Shown: piece after piece, positions 51,180 through 59,484 of the stretch
Numbering within the stretch: the first letter of the stretch is position 1
How the letters are laid out: each line of letters starts with the position of its first letter
DNA from: Polynucleobacter sp. MWH-UH23A
GTDB lineage: Bacteria > Pseudomonadota > Gammaproteobacteria > Burkholderiales > Burkholderiaceae
Length of the DNA stretch: 64,000 nucleotides
Assembly (NCBI RefSeq): GCF_040409805.1
Contig: NZ_CP099572.1
Coordinates: forward strand, 124,001-188,000
Direction of reading: 5' to 3'
Made by a program: the position numbers and the translations under genes
The notes under the pieces: generated by a model
What the model was told of the DNA's origin: nothing
The model's database searches: none
Seen by the model: the letters and a program-made list of their open reading frames with translations, nothing else

Positions 51180-51205
51180 AAGGCTCAGATTACTGAGCCT
51201 TTTTT
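51180..51205 (+). terminator. Rho-independent terminator after secA
   Basis: A perfect 9-bp stem (AAGGCTCAG, 51180-51188, with CTGAGCCTT, 51193-51201) closes an ATTA loop and runs into TTTT to 51205. It isolates secA from the molybdenum hydroxylase genes. Confidence 0.92.
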
Positions 51206-51316
51206 CTTGGTGAAATCCCTAGTCATTTCATGCGACGATCATCGGTGATATCTGTCATGATTTGTAAGTTCTAAATTGATTTTTAGCTTGTTACATATTC
51301 ATGATTAGGGGGCGCT

Positions 51317-51775
51317 ATGGCCGTAACATTTACTCTCAATGGTAAAGCAGTTAATTTTGATGGAGACCCAGAAACTCCCATTCTTTGGGTTTTGCGGGAT
51401 CACTTAGATGTCACCAGTCCTAAGTATGGTTGTGGTGCTGGGCTTTGTGGTGCTTGTACCGTTCACTTAGATGGTGCAGCGATTCGCTCATGTTCTACCC
51501 CAGTTTCAGTAGCTTCTGGCAAAAAGGTAACTACTTTAGAGGGCCTATCTCCAAAAGTAGGCAAAGCGCTTGCAGATGCTTGGACAGAATTCGATGTGCC
51601 GCAATGTGGTTATTGCCAAACGGGGCAAATGATGTCGGCAGCAGATTTATTAGCCAAAAACAAAAAGCCTAATAGTGATGAAATTAAGAATGCCATGGCC
51701 GGCAATATTTGTCGCTGCGGAACCTATTCCCGTATTGAGAAGGCAGTGAAACGCGCTGCTGATAAATTGGCTTAA
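51317..51775 (+). CDS. [2Fe-2S] subunit of a molybdenum hydroxylase (isoquinoline 1-oxidoreductase alpha-like)
   Basis: A 152-residue small subunit with two [2Fe-2S] domains. The plant-ferredoxin type motif is YGCGAGLCGACTVH (C39, C44, C47) and the second is QCGYCQTGQMMSA followed by NICRCGTYSRI. It passes electrons from the molybdopterin subunit encoded 14 bases downstream to an external acceptor. There is no FAD subunit, which is the pattern of the IorAB/aldehyde dehydrogenase class with cytochrome or quinone acceptors. The substrate is unknown. Confidence 0.92.
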   Translation: MAVTFTLNGKAVNFDGDPETPILWVLRDHLDVTSPKYGCGAGLCGACTVHLDGAAIRSCSTPVSVASGKKVTTLEGLSPKVGKALADAWTEFDVPQCGYCQTGQMMSAADLLAKNKKPNSDEIKNAMAGNICRCGTYSRIEKAVKRAADKLA

Positions 51776-51789
51776 GGGGGGGTAGATAC

Positions 51790-53910
51790 ATGAAAAATCA
51801 TTCATTAACAAATTTAAGCCGTCGTCAATTTCTTCAACAAAGTGCTGCAGCTACTGGAGCATTCGTGATTGGAATGCATCTACCTGTTGCTAGCGAGGCT
51901 GCAACTGCCAGTACTACACCTGCTTTGGCAAATGCCTGGATTCAAATAACACCAAGCAATCAAATTACCCTGATTTGTGCTCGATCAGAAATGGGTCAGG
52001 ATGTGTACACCTCATTACCTGCATTAGTTGCGGAAGAATTAAATCTTCCACTTTCCATGGTTAAAGTAGAAATTGCTGGTGTGGCTCCGATCTATGTCAA
52101 TGCAATGTTGGGTGGCCAAATTACTGGCGGCTCGACTTCAGTGCGTGAAGCATTTGATAAGCTGAGAATAGCTGGCGCTGCAACTCGATCTGTCCTGGTT
52201 CAGGCTGCTGCGCAACGATGGAATGTTTCTGTATCAGACTGTAAAGCTTTGAACGGCAAGGTGATACACGCCAGTGGTAAGACGGCTACCTATGGTGAGT
52301 TGGCTGCAGATGCCGCTAAATTGCCTCTCCCAGAAAAGCCTGTCTTGAAATCCCCAGCTAATTTCATGGTGATCGGAAAAGAGACCATGCGTCGCCTGGA
52401 TACACCTGCAAAAGTTGCGGGCAAGGCGGTCTACGGTATTGACGTCAAGATTCCAGGCATGGCAATTGCCTCTTTGGCGCAATGCCCTGTGATTGGCGGT
52501 ACTCCGAAATCTTATGATGCATCGGCTGCGCTTAAGGTTTCTGGAGTTCTTAAGGTCGTGCAAATTTCTGATGGCGTTGCGGTATTGGCAAAAGATTTTT
52601 ACGCTGCACGCAAGGGTAGAGATGCTTTAAAGATTAATTGGGATGAAGGTCCAAACGCTAGCTTAAATAACGCAACTATTCGCAAAGCTCTTGAAGCTGG
52701 ATTGGCGAAAAAAGGCGCTGTGATTAAGACGGTTGGAGATGTGAATAAAGCTACTTCAGGTGGCAAATCAATCAGTGCACAATATTTCTTGCCGTACTTA
52801 GCGCACTCCACCATGGAGCCGGTTAACTGTTCTGCAGATGTTTCAAATGGCAAGTGCAGAATTATTGGGCCTATTCAGTTTCAGCAGGGTGGTCAAGCCG
52901 TTGCTGCGGCTGCAGCCGGCGTCAAGCCAGAAGATGTCACTATTGAAACCACTTTCTTGGGTGGTGGATTTGGCCGTAAGTTAGAGCTCGACTTTATTCG
53001 TCAAGCTGCAGAGATCTCAAAGGCAGCAGGCATGCCTGTAAAGATGCTCTGGACAAAAGAAGACGATATTACGCATGACTTCTATCGTCCAATGAGTATT
53101 CATCAGGTTGACGGAGTGATCGGTGCTAATGGCCAGCTCGAGTTGATGAAGGCAAAGATGGTTTCGCAGTCGGTGACCGCACGCGCATTCCCGGGCTTTG
53201 TAAAGGATGGCTTTGACCCCTTCATGGTTGAAGGCTCTAATAATCTGACTTATGACATTCCTAATCTTGAGTTGACTAATGTAATTGAGGGTACTGGTGT
53301 TCGAGTGGGATATTGGCGGTCAGTTAGTAATGCATTAAATGCTTTTGCAGTTGAAAGCTTTATTGATGAAGCCGCTAAAGCTGCCGGCAAGGATCCGGTC
53401 GCATTTCGCATGGCTTCATTAAATAAACATCCACGAGCAAAAGCAGTGCTTGATACCGCAGTGAAAAAGTCTGGCTATACCGCGGGTAGTAAACGATTTG
53501 GTGTGGCTCAAATGGAGTGTTATGACACTTATTCAGCATGCGTTGTTGAATTAGACACTGCATCGACGGATACCAAAGTGAAGAAAATTACCTTCGTATC
53601 TGATTGTGGACTCGTGGTTCACCCAGACCAAGCAAGGGCCCAGTTAACGGGTGGTGTGATCTACGGACTAGGCGCAGCTTTGGGTAATGCGATTACGATC
53701 GAAAATGGTCGTGTTCAGCAGACAAACTTCAATAACTATCCAAGTCTTCGACAAAATCAGGTTCCGACAATCGAAGTGCATTTAATTCCTAGCCAAGAAA
53801 AACCTGGCGGATTGGGTGAGGTTGGGGTTCCGCTGGTAGCTCCAGCTCTGGTTAACGCAATTGCGATGGCCACAGGCAAACGTATTCGCGAGTTGCCAGT
53901 AAAGGCTTGA
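51790..53910 (+). CDS. Molybdopterin-binding subunit of a xanthine dehydrogenase-family enzyme (IorB-like)
   Basis: A 706-residue large subunit. The N-terminus has the twin-arginine sequence SRRQFLQQSA followed by a hydrophobic stretch, so the folded pair is probably exported by Tat to the periplasm. Downstream are the molybdopterin regions TFLGGGFGRK, GVRVGYWRSVSNALNAFAVE and EKPGGLGEVGVPLVAPAL, with a catalytic glutamate in the last. The closest general type is isoquinoline 1-oxidoreductase beta and periplasmic aldehyde oxidoreductases. The substrate is not set by sequence. A terminator follows. Confidence 0.9.
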   Translation: MKNHSLTNLSRRQFLQQSAAATGAFVIGMHLPVASEAATASTTPALANAWIQITPSNQITLICARSEMGQDVYTSLPALVAEELNLPLSMVKVEIAGVAPIYVNAMLGGQITGGSTSVREAFDKLRIAGAATRSVLVQAAAQRWNVSVSDCKALNGKVIHASGKTATYGELAADAAKLPLPEKPVLKSPANFMVIGKETMRRLDTPAKVAGKAVYGIDVKIPGMAIASLAQCPVIGGTPKSYDASAALKVSGVLKVVQISDGVAVLAKDFYAARKGRDALKINWDEGPNASLNNATIRKALEAGLAKKGAVIKTVGDVNKATSGGKSISAQYFLPYLAHSTMEPVNCSADVSNGKCRIIGPIQFQQGGQAVAAAAAGVKPEDVTIETTFLGGGFGRKLELDFIRQAAEISKAAGMPVKMLWTKEDDITHDFYRPMSIHQVDGVIGANGQLELMKAKMVSQSVTARAFPGFVKDGFDPFMVEGSNNLTYDIPNLELTNVIEGTGVRVGYWRSVSNALNAFAVESFIDEAAKAAGKDPVAFRMASLNKHPRAKAVLDTAVKKSGYTAGSKRFGVAQMECYDTYSACVVELDTASTDTKVKKITFVSDCGLVVHPDQARAQLTGGVIYGLGAALGNAITIENGRVQQTNFNNYPSLRQNQVPTIEVHLIPSQEKPGGLGEVGVPLVAPALVNAIAMATGKRIRELPVKA

Positions 53911-53935
53911 TTTAGGTAATCTGCAGCCAAGCAAG

Positions 53936-53968
53936 CAAAGCGCGCCAAATACGGCGCGCTTTGTTTTT
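53936..53968 (+). terminator. Rho-independent terminator after the molybdenum hydroxylase genes
   Basis: An 11-bp GC-rich stem (CAAAGCGCGCC, 53936-53946, with GGCGCGCTTTG, 53953-53963) closes an AAATAC loop and is followed by TTTTT to 53968. The argJ start lies only 26 bases further on. Confidence 0.93.
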
Positions 53969-53993
53969 AAGCCTCATCTACAATTATTGGACT

Positions 53994-55229
53994 ATGACCG
54001 TTAATTTACCTCTCCCTCAAAAAGCTGATCTGAAACCCGTTAAGGGCTTTGCCATGGGTATTGCAGAAGCTGGCATTAAAAAAGCCAATCGCAAAGATTT
54101 GCTAGTGATGACGCTTGCGCCGGGTTCTCAGGTGGCAGGCGTATTTACCTTAAATCGATTCTGTGCTGCTCCCGTTCAAGTTTGTCGTGAGCATTTGGCA
54201 CAAGATGGCGCTAAAGGTGAAATAAGAGCATTAGTGGTTAACACGGGTAATGCCAATGCGGGCACCGGTGAGCAGGGCATGAAACATGCTCAAGAGACTT
54301 GTCAGGCGCTGGCTAAAGAATTGAAGCTCAATCCTGAACAGATCTTGCCATTTTCAACGGGTGTGATCTTAGAGCCATTGCCGATTCAGAAAATTATTAG
54401 CGCGCTTCCTAAAGCGGTTGCAAACCTTGGTGAGAATCATTGGTTTGATGCTGCCCAAGCCATTATGACTACCGACACTCAGCCAAAAGCGAGCTCTGTC
54501 ACAGTTCAAACTCCAGTTGGCCGAGTGGTGCTGACAGGTATCTGTAAAGGCGCAGGAATGATTCATCCCAATATGGCAACCATGTTGGGTTTTATTGCAA
54601 CGGATGCGGGATTTGCTCCAGGATTGCTCAACGAGCTTACGCGCGAGGTAGCCGATCTTTCATTCAACGCCATCACAATTGATGGGGATACCTCTACTAA
54701 TGATTCTTTCATCATCATGGCGACGGGTCAGTCTTCGGTAAGCATTCAGTCGACAAGCGATCCAAGTTATGCAGTATTACGCGATGCCCTGATTGATCTC
54801 GCTAGAAAATTAGCGCAAATGATTGTGCGCGATGGTGAGGGTGCAACCAAATTTATGACGATTGAGGTGTTGGGCGGCAAAACTCCAGAAGAATGTCGTT
54901 TGGTTGCAAAAGCAGTATCTCACTCACCTTTAGTCAAAACAGCATTCTTTGCTAGCGATCCAAATTTGGGACGGATATTGGCTGCCATTGGATATGCTGG
55001 CATTCAAGACTTGGATGTGAGTCGCGTCCAGATGTGGCTTGGCGATGTTTGGGTGGCCAAAGATGGTGGACGTAATCCGGACTATCAAGAGGCAGATGGC
55101 CAACGAGTAATGCAGGCTCCCGAAATCACGGTCAAGATTGACTTAGGTCGTGGCACTGCGTCTCAAACGATATGGACATGTGATTTATCACACGACTATG
55201 TATCAATTAATGCGGACTATCGCTCATAA
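53994..55229 (+). CDS. argJ: Bifunctional ornithine acetyltransferase / N-acetylglutamate synthase
   Basis: A 411-residue autoprocessing enzyme of arginine synthesis. The self-cleavage site is in [16 protein letters not shown], between the conserved Ala and Thr, giving alpha and beta subunits. Further signatures are [24 protein letters not shown] and [17 protein letters not shown]. The ATG at 53994 gives the usual N-terminus (MTVNLPLPQ); the frame is open to 53961 inside the terminator. No good ribosome-binding site is evident. The DUF815 ATPase follows after 14 bases. Confidence 0.95.
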   Translation: MTVNLPLPQKADLKPVKGFAMGIAEAGIKKANRKDLLVMTLAPGSQVAGVFTLNRFCAAPVQVCREHLAQDGAKGEIRALVVNTGNANAGTGEQGMKHAQETCQALAKELKLNPEQILPFSTGVILEPLPIQKIISALPKAVANLGENHWFDAAQAIMTTDTQPKASSVTVQTPVGRVVLTGICKGAGMIHPNMATMLGFIATDAGFAPGLLNELTREVADLSFNAITIDGDTSTNDSFIIMATGQSSVSIQSTSDPSYAVLRDALIDLARKLAQMIVRDGEGATKFMTIEVLGGKTPEECRLVAKAVSHSPLVKTAFFASDPNLGRILAAIGYAGIQDLDVSRVQMWLGDVWVAKDGGRNPDYQEADGQRVMQAPEITVKIDLGRGTASQTIWTCDLSHDYVSINADYRS

Positions 55230-55243
55230 GTAAGACTAATCCC

Positions 55244-56101
55244 ATGAATGAAAAATTAGACCGTCTTTTAGAGCATCTAGAGACTTTTTTACCAAAGCCA
55301 TTAACCGAAGAACAGTGGAAATCCTCTACTGCTTTTAGATGGCGTCGTCGAGATAGTATTTTTGGCAGCATCGGATTTTTACAGCCTGTAAAACATGTTG
55401 CAGACATTACCTTTGAAGATCTAAAAAACATTGATCGTCAACGTGATGCGATTCGAGATAACACGAAAAATTTCATACAGAAAAAGCCAGCAAATAATAT
55501 TTTGCTAACTGGCGCAAGGGGTACAGGAAAGTCTTCCCTTATCAAGGCTAGTCTGCATGAATTTGCGAGCCAGGGATTACGTTTAGTGGAGGTGGAGAAA
55601 GAGCATTTGGCAGATCTCGCCGATATTACTGAGCTACTGGCAGACCGCCCTGAGCGGTTCATCATTTTCTGTGACGATCTGTCGTTTGAGGATGGCGAAT
55701 CAGGCTATAAAGCCATGAAATCCGCCCTCGATGGCTCCGTTTCTGCCCAGGTCGACAATATCTTGATCTATGCCACTTCAAATCGCCGCCATTTGTTGCC
55801 CGAATATATGAAGGACAACGAAGGCTATGTGCATAGTGATGATGGTGAAATTCATCCAGGGGAAGTCGTAGAAGAAAAGATCTCTCTTTCGGAGCGATTT
55901 GGCTTATGGCTTTCTTTTTATCCGCCAAAGCAAGATGAGTACCTAGCCATCGTTGCGCATTGGTTGGCGCATTTTGGTTTAAGCAATTCGCAAATTGAAG
56001 CAGCTAGATCTGAAGCGCTCGTTTGGGCTTTAGAGCGTGGCTCACGTTCAGGTCGAGTAGCTTGGCAGTTTGCCAAACATTGGGCTGGCTCTCACGCTTA
56101 A
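55244..56101 (+). CDS. AAA-type ATPase, DUF815 family
   Basis: A 285-residue P-loop ATPase. The Walker A loop GARGTGKSS is at about residues 90-98 and the Walker B-like stretch is FIIFCDDLSFE, followed by YATSNRRHLLPEYM, a sensor-1 region. These are the DUF815 (YcdX/YjeF-unrelated) AAA+ signatures. The family's role is unknown. It lies between argJ and a Nudix gene, an order often seen in Burkholderiales, which may point to a housekeeping function, but the sequence gives no more. Confidence 0.88.
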   Translation: MNEKLDRLLEHLETFLPKPLTEEQWKSSTAFRWRRRDSIFGSIGFLQPVKHVADITFEDLKNIDRQRDAIRDNTKNFIQKKPANNILLTGARGTGKSSLIKASLHEFASQGLRLVEVEKEHLADLADITELLADRPERFIIFCDDLSFEDGESGYKAMKSALDGSVSAQVDNILIYATSNRRHLLPEYMKDNEGYVHSDDGEIHPGEVVEEKISLSERFGLWLSFYPPKQDEYLAIVAHWLAHFGLSNSQIEAARSEALVWALERGSRSGRVAWQFAKHWAGSHA

Positions 56102-56110
56102 AGCAATCCC

Positions 56111-56527
56111 TTGAACTCAATAGATCGACCCATTACTGAAGTAGCCGCAGGAATCTTAATTGATGAATCTGGTCGCTATCTTTTAGGTCAACGACCAGAA
56201 GGTAAACCATATGCTGGCTACTGGGAAGTTCCAGGAGGAAAAATTGAAAAAGGGGAATCCGTTTTTCAGGCATTAAAGCGAGAGCTTCATGAAGAGTTAG
56301 GAATTGATATTCAATCTAGTGAAGAGTTAACCGTTCTTGAACATGATTACCCGCATGCATATGTCCGTTTGCATGTCAGCGTTATTCGAAATTGGAGTGG
56401 CACCCCGAAGGGCTGTGAGGGGCAGGCTCTATCTTGGGAGATTTTGGGTGCCGAGAAGCCAAGTGTTGAGCCCTTGTTGCCAGCCGCTTGGCCAATGCTG
56501 GAAAGGCTAAAAGCCTTATTGACCTAG
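56111..56527 (+). CDS. mutT: Nudix hydrolase, MutT-like (8-oxo-dGTP diphosphatase)
   Basis: A 138-residue Nudix protein with the complete box from GGKIEKGESVF to RELHEELGI (about residues 42-65). The context WEVPGGK and the start EVAAGILIDESGRYLLGQRP match MutT enzymes that clean 8-oxo-dGTP from the nucleotide pool. The start codon is TTG at 56111. It lies 9 bases after the DUF815 gene and overlaps the convergent zapD by four bases. The MutT assignment is likely but other Nudix substrates cannot be excluded. Confidence 0.85.
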   Translation: MNSIDRPITEVAAGILIDESGRYLLGQRPEGKPYAGYWEVPGGKIEKGESVFQALKRELHEELGIDIQSSEELTVLEHDYPHAYVRLHVSVIRNWSGTPKGCEGQALSWEILGAEKPSVEPLLPAAWPMLERLKALLT

Positions 56528-57276
56528 AACTGACAGAGTGTCAGTTTAAAAGGCACATCTTTATTAGCGGGTTGTGCTTTTTTGTCACGATCAGACTGCA
56601 TGAAGCGGATCGAAAGTAGATATTTATTGGCACTAATTTCTGAGAAGAGCGTGTCATCCTCAACAGCAATACGCATGAGTTGATAGACTTTTCCAGAAGG
56701 TGCTTGCTGAAAAGATCCGCTGTGAGCAACGACATCTTTAGCCTCACCTGATTGACGCAGTAAACGCAAAAATAATTGACAAGCATCTTGCCAGGGCAAC
56801 AAAGGCGCAATATAACTTTCTAATAATTTTCGTCGTTCAGTCGACGGACTATTTTTCCAAGCGTGGTAACTTGGTAAATCAATCGGGCTTGTTCCACCAG
56901 GAATATTTAGACGAGTGCGTATGCCATTGAGCCATTCACTCTCAGAAATGATTAAATTTGGCCTACCTGCGGATTGGTTGATTTTGGATGCGACCGAATC
57001 AATCTCATTTAAAGTTTGTGTGAGAGCTTCTTGGTCAACCTTTTGAGATGACTTCAATCCATTAAGAGCATATTTCTGGCGTTCAAATTCTTTTAAGAGC
57101 AGGGATTTGATGTCACCACGTGCGCCAATGTCACCAAGATCAAACAAAATAGCGATTGCATTGTGATGCAATTCAGGGTCATCAGACCGAATGAAATGAT
57201 TAAAGCGGGCGAACAAATACTCCAGTCGAAGCATGCTTCGAACTAATTCATTGAAAGGGTATTCGTAGACGATCAC
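56524..57276 (-). CDS. zapD: Z-ring-associated protein ZapD
   Basis: A 250-residue protein matching ZapD (YacF). Signatures are YEYPFNELVRSMLRLEYLF at the N-terminus, and the beta domain with SPSTERRKLLESYIAPLLPW, QLFLRLLRQSG and GSFQQAPSGKVYQLMRI. ZapD binds the FtsZ C-terminal peptide and bundles protofilaments. It follows coaE by 26 bases on the minus strand, the standard coaE-zapD arrangement. In the same window FtsZ carries the peptide it recognises. Confidence 0.94.
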   Translation of the reverse strand: MIVYEYPFNELVRSMLRLEYLFARFNHFIRSDDPELHHNAIAILFDLGDIGARGDIKSLLLKEFERQKYALNGLKSSQKVDQEALTQTLNEIDSVASKINQSAGRPNLIISESEWLNGIRTRLNIPGGTSPIDLPSYHAWKNSPSTERRKLLESYIAPLLPWQDACQLFLRLLRQSGEAKDVVAHSGSFQQAPSGKVYQLMRIAVEDDTLFSEISANKYLLSIRFMQSDRDKKAQPANKDVPFKLTLCQF

Positions 57277-57302
57277 AAGCCCATATTCTATGACGAACTG
57301 CG

Positions 57303-57974
57303 TTACCCCTTCTGAATTTCGAGGATTTTTTGGTTTAGCTGATTTACTTGATTAATGAGCTGATCGAGACTGCCTTGATTTTCGATAACAAAATCGGCAT
57401 GAGCCAGGCGATCATCTCGAGAGGCTTGAGTTTGGAGAATTTTCTCAACCTCGGTTCTCGGTAAATTGTTGCGCTGCATTACCCTGGTGATTTGGGTCTC
57501 TACAGGGCAATCAACCACTACCAATCGGTCAATCAGATCTATCCAAGTGCCAGATTCAAGGAGGAGTGGAACGACAAAAACGAGATAAGGTGCACCGCCG
57601 CTGGCTTGCTGGAAGGCTTGTTTAATGGTTTCTTGGCGGATTAGGGGGTGGGTGATTGATTCCAGTGCTTTCTTGGCTTCTGGCTTATTAAAAACCAGGG
57701 CGCGCATCTTAGTCCGGTCTAAGGCGCCATTGGCATCAATGTAGTCTGGGCCAAAATGCTCGCGTATAGGATTGATTGCTGAGCCGTTTGCTGCAGTAAT
57801 TTGATGAGCAATGACATCGGTATCAATAACTCCAGCACCTAATTTACCCAATTGATCGCTAACAGCAGTTTTTCCGGAGCCAATTCCGCCTGTGAGACCA
57901 ATAAGGGGGATGACCCCCTTAAGTCCCTTTAAGTTGGACTGTTCAGAATAAGGGCTTGAAGATGTTGTGGCCAT
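57303..57974 (-). CDS. coaE: Dephospho-CoA kinase
   Basis: A 223-residue kinase that completes coenzyme A. The nucleotide loop GLTGGIGSGKTAVSD lies near residue 27, and HPLIRQE and VVPLLLESG are typical. The N-terminal 25 residues (rich in Ser) are an extension over usual CoaE and overlap pilD by 46 bases; no alternative start codon is present before the P-loop. A 7-bp perfect hairpin, AAGGGGG/CCCCCTT at 57903-57920, lies just after the pilD stop. Confidence 0.95.
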   Translation of the reverse strand: MATTSSSPYSEQSNLKGLKGVIPLIGLTGGIGSGKTAVSDQLGKLGAGVIDTDVIAHQITAANGSAINPIREHFGPDYIDANGALDRTKMRALVFNKPEAKKALESITHPLIRQETIKQAFQQASGGAPYLVFVVPLLLESGTWIDLIDRLVVVDCPVETQITRVMQRNNLPRTEVEKILQTQASRDDRLAHADFVIENQGSLDQLINQVNQLNQKILEIQKG

Positions 57975-58441
57975 AACAACTCAATAATGCCAGCAAACGC
58001 AAGAAACGGTCCAAAAGGAAATGCAGTATGAATATTTTGCTTTTGATAACGCAGCCACAGGACTCCTCCAATGGCGCCGCTGATGGAAGCAATTAGAAGA
58101 ATGCTGGGGATGGCTTCGATTCCAAGCCATGCCCCGAGGGCTGATAAAAGCTTTGCGTCCCCCAGGCCAACCCCATGCTGTTTCTTTATTTGAAAGTACG
58201 CTTGATCCAGGTTCCACAATAGGGCATAGCCAATAATTGCGCCGAGAAGGCTATTTAGGGGGCTTGCAAACCCTGCGTAAAGTAATCCACCAATCGTATT
58301 GAAGATTAATCCAACTGCAATCATCGGAATGGTGATGGAATTAGGCAATTGAAAAGAATGTAAATCAATGTAAGCCAGAAAAATAAGTGCGGTGATGAGC
58401 ACTACTTTTAGTATTACTAGGAATGTAAATACATCCATCAA
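57929..58441 (-). CDS. pilD: Prepilin leader peptidase (A24), short form
   Basis: A 170-residue membrane aspartic protease that removes the leader of type IV prepilin-like proteins. The catalytic aspartates are D26 (YIDLHSFQLPN) and D95 (GLGDAKL). About six membrane segments are visible. It lacks the cytoplasmic N-methyltransferase/zinc domain of full PilD proteins (about 280 residues); the frame before it is occupied by pilC, which it overlaps by four bases, so the short form appears genuine. Symbol given by context. Confidence 0.85.
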   Translation of the reverse strand: MMDVFTFLVILKVVLITALIFLAYIDLHSFQLPNSITIPMIAVGLIFNTIGGLLYAGFASPLNSLLGAIIGYALLWNLDQAYFQIKKQHGVGLGDAKLLSALGAWLGIEAIPSILLIASISGAIGGVLWLRYQKQNIHTAFPFGPFLAFAGIIELLWPQHLQALILNSPT

Positions 58442-59484
58442 ACAATTTGCCCCAACTGAAAGATTGGTAGATACAGAATTATGACAAGACTGCCAATAAT
58501 GATTCCAATCAAAATGATTAGCAAGGGTTCCAAGGTTTGTCCGAGATTATTTAATTGTTTACTGAGTTGTTCACTCAGTGTTTTAGCGCGTTTATTAAGC
58601 ATATTTGCCAGAAAGCCACTCTGACTGGAAATATGAAGTAGTTGAAGGGTTTCAAAGTCAAAGAATCGATTTTTGGGGTCTGCCTTTTGCAGCGCTTCCC
58701 CTAGCGACCAGCCGCGGGTGATGTGTTTGAATACCTCAGCGCTAAGATCGTGGGTAGTCCAGTGATTGGATGAGTGGGCTGTAACTCGTAATGCATCTGG
58801 CAGAGGTAGGCCCGATTCTAGTAAGTGTCCCAATGTGCGACACCAGTATTGAAGAGCTGAAATCCGAAAAAGCTTACCTAGTAATGGAATATGAAGAGTC
58901 CATTGATCACATTTCTTTTGTAGGTAGATGTATTTACTCCAACCGAAGAAAAGCGCAATAAAGAAAAAGATGAGACAAATACTCATTTCAATAAAGTAAT
59001 TTTGAATAGCGGTAGAAATCTGAATAAGCGCCTTAGTAGCTGAAGGTAGATCGGCTTGAAAATTTTCAAAAACTTCTTTGAATACGGGTATCACCCATAC
59101 CATCATCACAATTAATAATAAAAAAGAAGTTCCCAATGTTGTGATGGGATAAGTTAAGGCTTGTCTAATTTTTTGCTTAAGTTGAATTTGGGCTTCTAGT
59201 TGTTGGGTGATAATTTCAAGCGCGAGTTGCATATTGCCTGTGCGCTCACTGACTCGAATGAGATTAATCAATTCAACGGCAAACAAATTACCTTGAGTGG
59301 CTAAGCTTTGAGAGAAGCTATTACCTTTATTGAGTTGACCCTGAATAACTTTAAGCCATGGCTGCCAGTCTCTGGGCGCGCTAGACTGGATAAGTTGCAT
59401 AGCATTGAGAAGGGGTAGACCAGCATTTAGGAGCGTTAATAATTGCTCTGAGAACTCCAATTGGCATTGCGAACTCAGTGCCAT
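58438..59484 (-). CDS. pilC: Type IV pilus/type II secretion platform protein (PilC/GspF family)
   Basis: A 348-residue inner-membrane protein with the duplicated T2SSF domain. It has LLNAGLPLLNAMQ and RVSERTGNMQLALEIITQQLE, then a hydrophobic pair, then the second copy LLESGLPLPDALRVTA and a C-terminal membrane segment LLIILIGIIIGSLVIILYLPI. It anchors the ATPase encoded upstream. Length is short for PilC (about 400) and near that of competence ComGB-type proteins. Confidence 0.88.
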   Translation of the reverse strand: MALSSQCQLEFSEQLLTLLNAGLPLLNAMQLIQSSAPRDWQPWLKVIQGQLNKGNSFSQSLATQGNLFAVELINLIRVSERTGNMQLALEIITQQLEAQIQLKQKIRQALTYPITTLGTSFLLLIVMMVWVIPVFKEVFENFQADLPSATKALIQISTAIQNYFIEMSICLIFFFIALFFGWSKYIYLQKKCDQWTLHIPLLGKLFRISALQYWCRTLGHLLESGLPLPDALRVTAHSSNHWTTHDLSAEVFKHITRGWSLGEALQKADPKNRFFDFETLQLLHISSQSGFLANMLNKRAKTLSEQLSKQLNNLGQTLEPLLIILIGIIIGSLVIILYLPIFQLGQIV

